A DNA stretch of 8,825 nt, from contig CALBDW010000010.1 in the NCBI GenBank assembly GCA_937927435.1, positions 1 to 8,825 on the forward strand, given 5' to 3'. Shown here one piece after another: positions 4,875-8,825 of this stretch. Within the stretch, counting starts at the first letter, position 1; every line of letters begins with the position of its first letter. Both the position numbers and the translations under genes were made by a program. This DNA is from an uncultured Bdellovibrionales bacterium. GTDB taxonomy: Bacteria; Bdellovibrionota; Bdellovibrionia; Bdellovibrionales; JAMPXM01. Below the pieces are notes generated by a model, which had not been told where the DNA came from, made no database searches, and saw only the letters and a list, made by a program, of their open reading frames with translations.

Positions 4875-5903
4875 ATGACGGAAACGCTTAAATTACTAGC
4901 CAATGGGTTCGATTTGGGAACCGAAGCGTCGGAAGCGATCATGAACGAGATCATCTCGGGCACAATCCGCCCCGAACAGGTCGGAGCCTTTCTCGCCATT
5001 CTGCATTTCCGCCCGCCGAGCGCCCGGATGCTCGCAGGCTTTATTCAGGCCTTTCGCAAGCACGCTGTTCAAGTTCCGCTGAGCGATGAATTGCGCGACG
5101 AACTTATTGATGTCTGCGGAACAGGTGGCGATGGCCTGCAAAGCTTCAACGTGTCAACCGCCGTCGCGTTTGTAACCGCTGCAGCCGGTCAACCCGTCGC
5201 CAAACACGGAAACCGAGCGGTTTCAAGTCGTTGCGGAAGCTTCGATGTTCTCGAAGCTTTGGGGGTACCGTTCGCGGACACGCCGGAAGAAGCCGCGCAA
5301 TCGCTTCGCCGCCACCGCCTCGCCTTCATGTACGCGCCGTCGTTCCATCCCACATTGCGGGCGATGGCTCCCTTACGGCGTTCACTCGGCTTCCGAACGG
5401 TGTTCAACATCATGGGCCCGCTTTTGAATCCGGCCGATGTCCGCCGTCAGCTCGTCGGCGTTTTCTCCCAGGAACTTGTCGTCCCAGTCGCCGAGACCCT
5501 CGGTGAACTCGGAGCGATCGAAGCGATGGTCGTCCACGGCGCCGACGGGGCCGACGAGATCAGCATTTCGGCACCCACGATGATCGCCCATCTGCGCGAC
5601 GGGCGCGTTCAGCTCAAAACCGTCGCGCCTGAAGACTTCGGTCTGACTCGCGCCGTTCCCGAAACGATCGTCGGCGCCGGTCCGGATCAAAACGCCCGGA
5701 TACTCGCCAACGTTCTCATCGGGGAACCTGGCCCACGTCGCGACATGGTGATGCTGAACACCGCCGCCGCGCTCGTGGTCGGAGGAAGAGCCGAAGACAT
5801 TCCCGAAGGGCTCTCAATCGCACGCCGGACACTAGAGTCGGGAAAAGCGCTCGCCCTTCTTGACCAAATGAAGGAAGACTTAAGCCTCGGAGCCACACCA
5901 TGA
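4875..5903 (+). CDS. trpD: Anthranilate phosphoribosyltransferase
   Basis: Transfers the phosphoribosyl group of PRPP to anthranilate. It has 342 residues, the normal size. After the helical N-terminal domain (about 1-72) come the family motifs: D-V-C-G-T-G-G-D-G at 79-87 (PRPP pyrophosphate loop), F-N-V-S-T 91-95, K-H-G-N-R 110-114, the anthranilate-site arginine in R-R-S-L-G (Arg169), F-N-I-M-G-P-L-L-N-P 177-186, and the metal-binding Asp227-Glu228 in G-A-D-G-A-D-E. Two positions differ from the commonest form: C-G-S-F-D at 120-124 (usually S-G-S-A-D) and D-G-A-D-E (usually D-G-L-D-E). Neither removes a known catalytic group. The ATG directly follows the trpG TGA with no spacer and is served by GAGGTG at 4864-4869, inside trpG. 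Confidence 0.96.
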   Translation: MTETLKLLANGFDLGTEASEAIMNEIISGTIRPEQVGAFLAILHFRPPSARMLAGFIQAFRKHAVQVPLSDELRDELIDVCGTGGDGLQSFNVSTAVAFVTAAAGQPVAKHGNRAVSSRCGSFDVLEALGVPFADTPEEAAQSLRRHRLAFMYAPSFHPTLRAMAPLRRSLGFRTVFNIMGPLLNPADVRRQLVGVFSQELVVPVAETLGELGAIEAMVVHGADGADEISISAPTMIAHLRDGRVQLKTVAPEDFGLTRAVPETIVGAGPDQNARILANVLIGEPGPRRDMVMLNTAAALVVGGRAEDIPEGLSIARRTLESGKALALLDQMKEDLSLGATP

Positions 5904-6697
5904 AGACACCTGGTTTTCTCGACACGATCAGGCGGGAGACCGTCGAACGTGTGAAGCTTGCAAAAGAACAATCACCGGTTGAGCAGCTCAGTGAACGTGT
6001 CCGAACGCAGAGACCAGCTCTCGACTTAAAGGAACGAATCCTTTCGGCCGAGAAAGCTCCCATTATCGCGGAAGTGAAAAAACGCAGTCCTTCTCAAGGA
6101 GTGATTGCAAATACGGTCGATGCCGTCAGCGTCGCCGAAGCTTACGTCAAAGCCGGCGCCGCCGCGATTTCCGTTCTCACCGAGCCCCACTATTTCGGTG
6201 GCTCTCTCGAGGATCTCGAACGGATTCGCACGGCTCTCCCTGATACGCCGTTACTCCGAAAGGATTTTATTCTCGACCCATACCAAGTTGTCGAAAGCCG
6301 GGCCTACGGCGCCGACGCCATCCTGCTCATCCACTCATTCGTCGGACAGGACCGATTGCGGAAACTTTATTGGCTCGCGCTCGATCTCGGTATGACCCCC
6401 CTCGTGGAAGTCCATAATGACGACGAGTTCGAAGGCGCCGTGCGGCTCGGCGCACAGGTGATCGGCGTGAATAACCGTGACCTTAAAACCTTGAAGGTCG
6501 ATCTCAGCACATCGCGAAGACTTGCTCGCATGAAGCCCGCGTCGTGCCTTCTGATCGCCGAAAGCGGTATCTCAACAAAAGATCAGATCGCAGAATTGAG
6601 GAGTCTCGGCTACCAAGCCTTTTTGGTCGGCACCCACCTGATGCAGAGCGAAGCACCGGGCCAAGCGCTCCAAACACTGATCGAGGGCTCGCCATGA
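5900..6697 (+). CDS. trpC: Indole-3-glycerol phosphate synthase
   Basis: Closes the indole ring, converting CdRP to indole-3-glycerol phosphate with loss of CO2. It has 265 residues, a monofunctional TIM barrel, not the TrpC-TrpF fusion of enterics. Catalytic residues are in place: Glu58 and Lys60 (I-A-E-V-K-K-R-S-P-S at 56-65), Lys121 (L-R-K-D-F at 119-123), Glu170 (V-E-V-H), Asn191/Asn192 (G-V-N-N-R-D-L) and Glu221-Ser222 (E-S-G-I). The phosphate-binding end (L-V-G-T near the C-terminus) is present. The ATG overlaps the trpD stop (ATGA); GGAG at 5889-5892 is seven bases upstream. Nothing unusual was seen. Confidence 0.97.
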   Translation: MKTPGFLDTIRRETVERVKLAKEQSPVEQLSERVRTQRPALDLKERILSAEKAPIIAEVKKRSPSQGVIANTVDAVSVAEAYVKAGAAAISVLTEPHYFGGSLEDLERIRTALPDTPLLRKDFILDPYQVVESRAYGADAILLIHSFVGQDRLRKLYWLALDLGMTPLVEVHNDDEFEGAVRLGAQVIGVNNRDLKTLKVDLSTSRRLARMKPASCLLIAESGISTKDQIAELRSLGYQAFLVGTHLMQSEAPGQALQTLIEGSP

Positions 6698-7329
6698 AAC
6701 AAATCAAGATCAAAATCTGCGGGATCACGCGCGAAGAAGACGCCCTCATGGCCGCCAGGCACGGAGCTACCGCCATCGGCTTCGTCTTCTGCACAAGCGT
6801 GCGCCGGGTGCCGATCGCCGAAGCAAGGAAAATCGCCCATGTGCTTCCCAAAATCGTCGAAAAGATCGGAGTCTTCGCGAACGATTCCATCGCCGATATC
6901 CTCGCGATTTCAGACACCGTGGGACTCACGGGAGTTCAGTTGAACGGAAGCGAAGACGGCGACTACGCCAAAGCTCTCAAAAAAGAACGGCCGGATCTCC
7001 ATATCATAAAGGCAATTTCGGTTTCGTCGCCTTGTTCTTTCGCAGGGATCGAGTCCTTCCCGGCCGACTTTGTTTTGCTCGATTCGCCACGCGACTTGCG
7101 AGCGCCCTCGCCACGCCCGTCGCTCGATCTTGATCTCGTGCAGACTTATCGTCCGATCCGGCCATTCTACATCGCCGGGGGACTCACGGCCTGGAACGTC
7201 GCCGACTACGTGAAAGCCGTTCGGCCCGCAGGTGTCGATGTCTCAAGCGGTGTCGAATCAGAGCCTGGGATTAAAGACGAAACTGCCGTCCGATCGTTCA
7301 TTCATCGCGTTCGAGGAGTCATGAAATGA
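6694..7329 (+). CDS. trpF: Phosphoribosylanthranilate isomerase with an atypical loop
   Basis: Isomerises phosphoribosylanthranilate to CdRP by an Amadori rearrangement. It has 211 residues, a normal length. The general base Cys9 (K-I-C-G-I-T) and general acid Asp130 (V-L-L-D-S) are present, as are I-A-G-G-L at 160-164, V-D-V-S-S-G-V-E at 181-188 and P-G-I-K-D at 191-195. Two departures stand out. The conserved G-G-[ST]-G-K loop after L-L-D is replaced, without a clear length change, by A-P-S-P-R (137-141), and V-Q-L-H-G appears as V-Q-L-N-G (81-85). The ATG at 6694 overlaps the trpC stop (ATGA) and has GAGGG at 6683-6687. The frame is open further upstream to 6544, but that would overlap trpC by 150 bases and add residues unlike any TrpF. 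Position and catalytic residues still make TrpF the best call. Confidence 0.9.
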   Translation: MKQIKIKICGITREEDALMAARHGATAIGFVFCTSVRRVPIAEARKIAHVLPKIVEKIGVFANDSIADILAISDTVGLTGVQLNGSEDGDYAKALKKERPDLHIIKAISVSSPCSFAGIESFPADFVLLDSPRDLRAPSPRPSLDLDLVQTYRPIRPFYIAGGLTAWNVADYVKAVRPAGVDVSSGVESEPGIKDETAVRSFIHRVRGVMK

Positions 7330-8552
7330 TGGTTCCAAGTTATCGCACCCTTCCTGATTCGCGGGGCCGTTTCGGGCCGTTCGGCGGCCGTTACGTTCCC
7401 GACACCCTCATGGAGCCCTTGGCGGCGCTTGAAGCCGCCTACGAAAAAGCCAAAAATGACCCGGACTTCCAAATAGAACTCGCCCTTCTTTTAAGAGATT
7501 TCGTCGGTCGCGAAACCCCGCTTTATTTCGCCGAACGCCTTTCGCAGGAAGCGGGCGGCCACGCAAAAATTTATCTCAAACGCGAAGATCTCGCCCATAC
7601 CGGCGCCCATAAAATCAATAATGCCATCGGCCAAGTTTTGCTCGCCAAACGCATGGGCAAAAACCGCATCGTCGCGGAAACCGGCGCGGGTCAACACGGA
7701 GTCGCCACGGCCGCCGTAGCGAGCCGATTCGGTTTCGAATGCGTCATCTACATGGGAAGCGACGACGTTGAAAGACAGGCGCCCAACGTCCGCCGCATGC
7801 GGCATCTCGGCGCGAAAGTCGTTCCCGTGTCAAGCGGCACGCGGACTCTGAAAGACGCGGTCAGCGAAGCGATGCGCGACTGGGTCACGAATGTCCACAC
7901 CACCCATTATTTGCTGGGCTCGGCGCTGGGACCTCATCCCTACCCGATGCTCGTACGCGACTTTCAATCCGTGATCGGCCGAGAAACGCGCCGCCAGATT
8001 CTCGAAAAAGAAAACCGGCTGCCTGACGAGGTCATCGCGTGCGTCGGAGGCGGAAGTAATGCGATCGGAATCTTTCATGCGTTTCTTAACGACGAAAGCG
8101 TGGCGCTCACCGGAGTTGAAGCGGGCGGATTCGGCCCGCACCTAGGCGAACACGCGGCGCGCTTTAGCGGCGGACGACTCGGCGTTTTCCAAGGGACCGA
8201 GACCTATGTTCTTCAAGACGACGACGGTCAAATCGCCGACACTCATAGCGTCTCGGCGGGACTCGATTACGCGGCCGTCGGTCCCGAACACGCCTATTTA
8301 CGGGAAATCGGTCGCGCGCACTACACCGCGATCGACGACCGCCGAGCTCTCGGCGCTTTTCAGCTTCTCGCGCGGCTGGAAGGCATCATCCCCGCGCTCG
8401 AAAGCTCACATGCCGTCGCCTACGCTTTAGAAAGAGCGCGTCGGATGCCTCCTGGGTCGTTGATCGTCGTTTCTCTTTCCGGTCGCGGCGATAAAGACCT
8501 CGATCTCGTTGACCGCGCTCTTCGGAATGAAGGAGGACATCTTGTTCGATAA
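7326..8552 (+). CDS. trpB: Tryptophan synthase beta subunit
   Basis: A PLP enzyme that condenses indole, channelled from TrpA, with serine to give tryptophan. It has 408 residues, the TrpB1 class that partners TrpA. Key elements: G-R-F-G-P-F-G-G-R-Y-V-P at 14-25, PLP lysine Lys96 in H-T-G-A-H-K-I-N-N, catalytic Glu118 in E-T-G-A-G-Q-H-G, the phosphate loop G-G-G-S-N-A at 241-246, H-S-V-S-A-G-L-D-Y at 307-315, and Ser385 in L-S-G-R-G-D-K-D, which contacts the pyridine nitrogen. The usually invariant D-Y-P-G-V-G-P-E-H reads D-Y-A-A-V-G-P-E-H (316-317 Ala-Ala), and the residue before H-T-G-A-H-K is Ala. The start is ATG at 7326 (overlap ATGA with trpF); a second ATG follows at 7329, and GAGGAG at 7313-7318 fits either, favouring the first. 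Confidence 0.97.
   Translation: MMVPSYRTLPDSRGRFGPFGGRYVPDTLMEPLAALEAAYEKAKNDPDFQIELALLLRDFVGRETPLYFAERLSQEAGGHAKIYLKREDLAHTGAHKINNAIGQVLLAKRMGKNRIVAETGAGQHGVATAAVASRFGFECVIYMGSDDVERQAPNVRRMRHLGAKVVPVSSGTRTLKDAVSEAMRDWVTNVHTTHYLLGSALGPHPYPMLVRDFQSVIGRETRRQILEKENRLPDEVIACVGGGSNAIGIFHAFLNDESVALTGVEAGGFGPHLGEHAARFSGGRLGVFQGTETYVLQDDDGQIADTHSVSAGLDYAAVGPEHAYLREIGRAHYTAIDDRRALGAFQLLARLEGIIPALESSHAVAYALERARRMPPGSLIVVSLSGRGDKDLDLVDRALRNEGGHLVR
8531..8536 (+). promoter_or_regulatory. Ribosome binding site for a TTG start of trpA
   Basis: AGGAGG, a full match to the Shine-Dalgarno core, lies within the end of trpB and five bases before the TTG at 8542. It is the strongest ribosome-binding site in the operon and compensates for the weak start codon. 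Confidence 0.7.
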
Positions 8553-8825
8553 AACGCGAAAACAACTCGTTCCCTTTTTAATGGCAGGTTATCCGTCGCT
8601 CGAGGCGAGCGAAAGGCTCGCACTCGCACTCATTGAGGAAGGTGTACGGGTTCTCGAAGTCGGCGTTCCGTTTTCCGATCCTCTCGCCGATGGTCCCGTC
8701 ATCCAGAAAGTTTCTGCACGGGCGCTTGAAAACGGCGTACGCCTTAAAGACGTCTTTGAACTGGTTTCGCGCCTGCGCCGCCGTAGCGACGCTTCGATCG
8801 TGCTCTTTTCTTACCTGAATCCTCT
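8542..8825 (+). CDS. trpA: Tryptophan synthase alpha subunit, 3' end beyond the window
   Basis: Cleaves indole-3-glycerol phosphate to indole and glyceraldehyde 3-phosphate; indole passes to TrpB. About 94 N-terminal residues are visible of a protein usually near 260-270. They include V-P-F-L-M-A-G-Y-P-S at 11-20, the catalytic Glu in L-E-V-G-V-P-F-S-D-P and the catalytic Asp in L-A-D-G-P-V-I-Q, then S-Y-L-N-P at the edge. The start is TTG at 8542, overlapping the trpB stop by 11 bases, with AGGAGG five bases upstream. The first ATG in frame (8581) would fall inside the first beta-strand and delete V-P-F-L, so it is unlikely. The commonly conserved A-D before L-E-L-G is V-R here; other residues are typical. 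The gene is open at the window edge. Confidence 0.95.
   Translation, partial: MFDKTRKQLVPFLMAGYPSLEASERLALALIEEGVRVLEVGVPFSDPLADGPVIQKVSARALENGVRLKDVFELVSRLRRRSDASIVLFSYLNP

Noticed and set aside
6544..6693. Upstream in-frame extension of trpF
   Set aside because: It would overlap trpC by 150 bases. The ATG at 6694 has a ribosome-binding site, the operon's usual ATGA overlap, and a normal TrpF N-terminus.
7078..7140. Frameshift in trpF as the cause of the missing G-G-x-G loop
   Set aside because: Neither alternative frame restores the motif, and catalytic and downstream motifs stay in one frame with normal spacing.
8581..8583. ATG as the trpA start
   Set aside because: It would remove the conserved V-P-F-L strand, and the near-perfect AGGAGG points to TTG at 8542.

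Overview
The window carries a tryptophan biosynthesis operon, read on the + strand in the order trpE-trpG-trpD-trpC-trpF-trpB-trpA. trpA is cut off by the window end. A LysR-family regulator is divergently transcribed just upstream. Two exported proteins of unknown function are encoded on the - strand to the left.

Organism: a Gram-negative bacterium of moderately high GC content. The lipoprotein signal peptide ends in F-Q-N-C instead of a standard lipobox. From memory, this motif is common in predicted lipoproteins of Bdellovibrio and relatives (Bdellovibrionota/Oligoflexia). The lineage is an inference from this one motif and cannot be proven here.

Layout. 1-221: no convincing gene, only a possible 18-codon tail of a + strand gene cut by the window start and weak hairpins. 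222-785 (-): small lipoprotein with a GTG start. 950-1693 (-): secreted cysteine-rich protein with a segment resembling the 3D / double-psi beta-barrel fold. 1694-1853: 160 bp with a perfect 8-bp inverted repeat. 1854-2744 (-): LysR-type regulator. 2745-2826: 82-bp divergent control region with three adjacent dyads, one a clean T-N11-A LysR box. 2827-8825 (+): the trp genes.

The seven trp genes cover every step from chorismate to tryptophan. TrpE and TrpG make anthranilate. TrpD, TrpC and TrpF convert it to indole-3-glycerol phosphate. TrpA and TrpB form tryptophan synthase. Every junction overlaps or abuts: GTGA, TGA-ATG, three times ATGA, and an 11-base overlap at trpB/trpA with a TTG start. 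Translation is therefore probably coupled along the operon. The trpE leader has no Trp codons, leader peptide or terminator, so control is probably at initiation through the LysR protein, not by attenuation.

This is a recognisable biosynthetic operon, not a new kind of system. The points worth following are the LysR/trp control region, an altered feedback-inhibition motif in TrpE, a rewritten phosphate-loop segment in TrpF, the extreme scarcity of tryptophan in the enzymes, and the two unassigned exported proteins.
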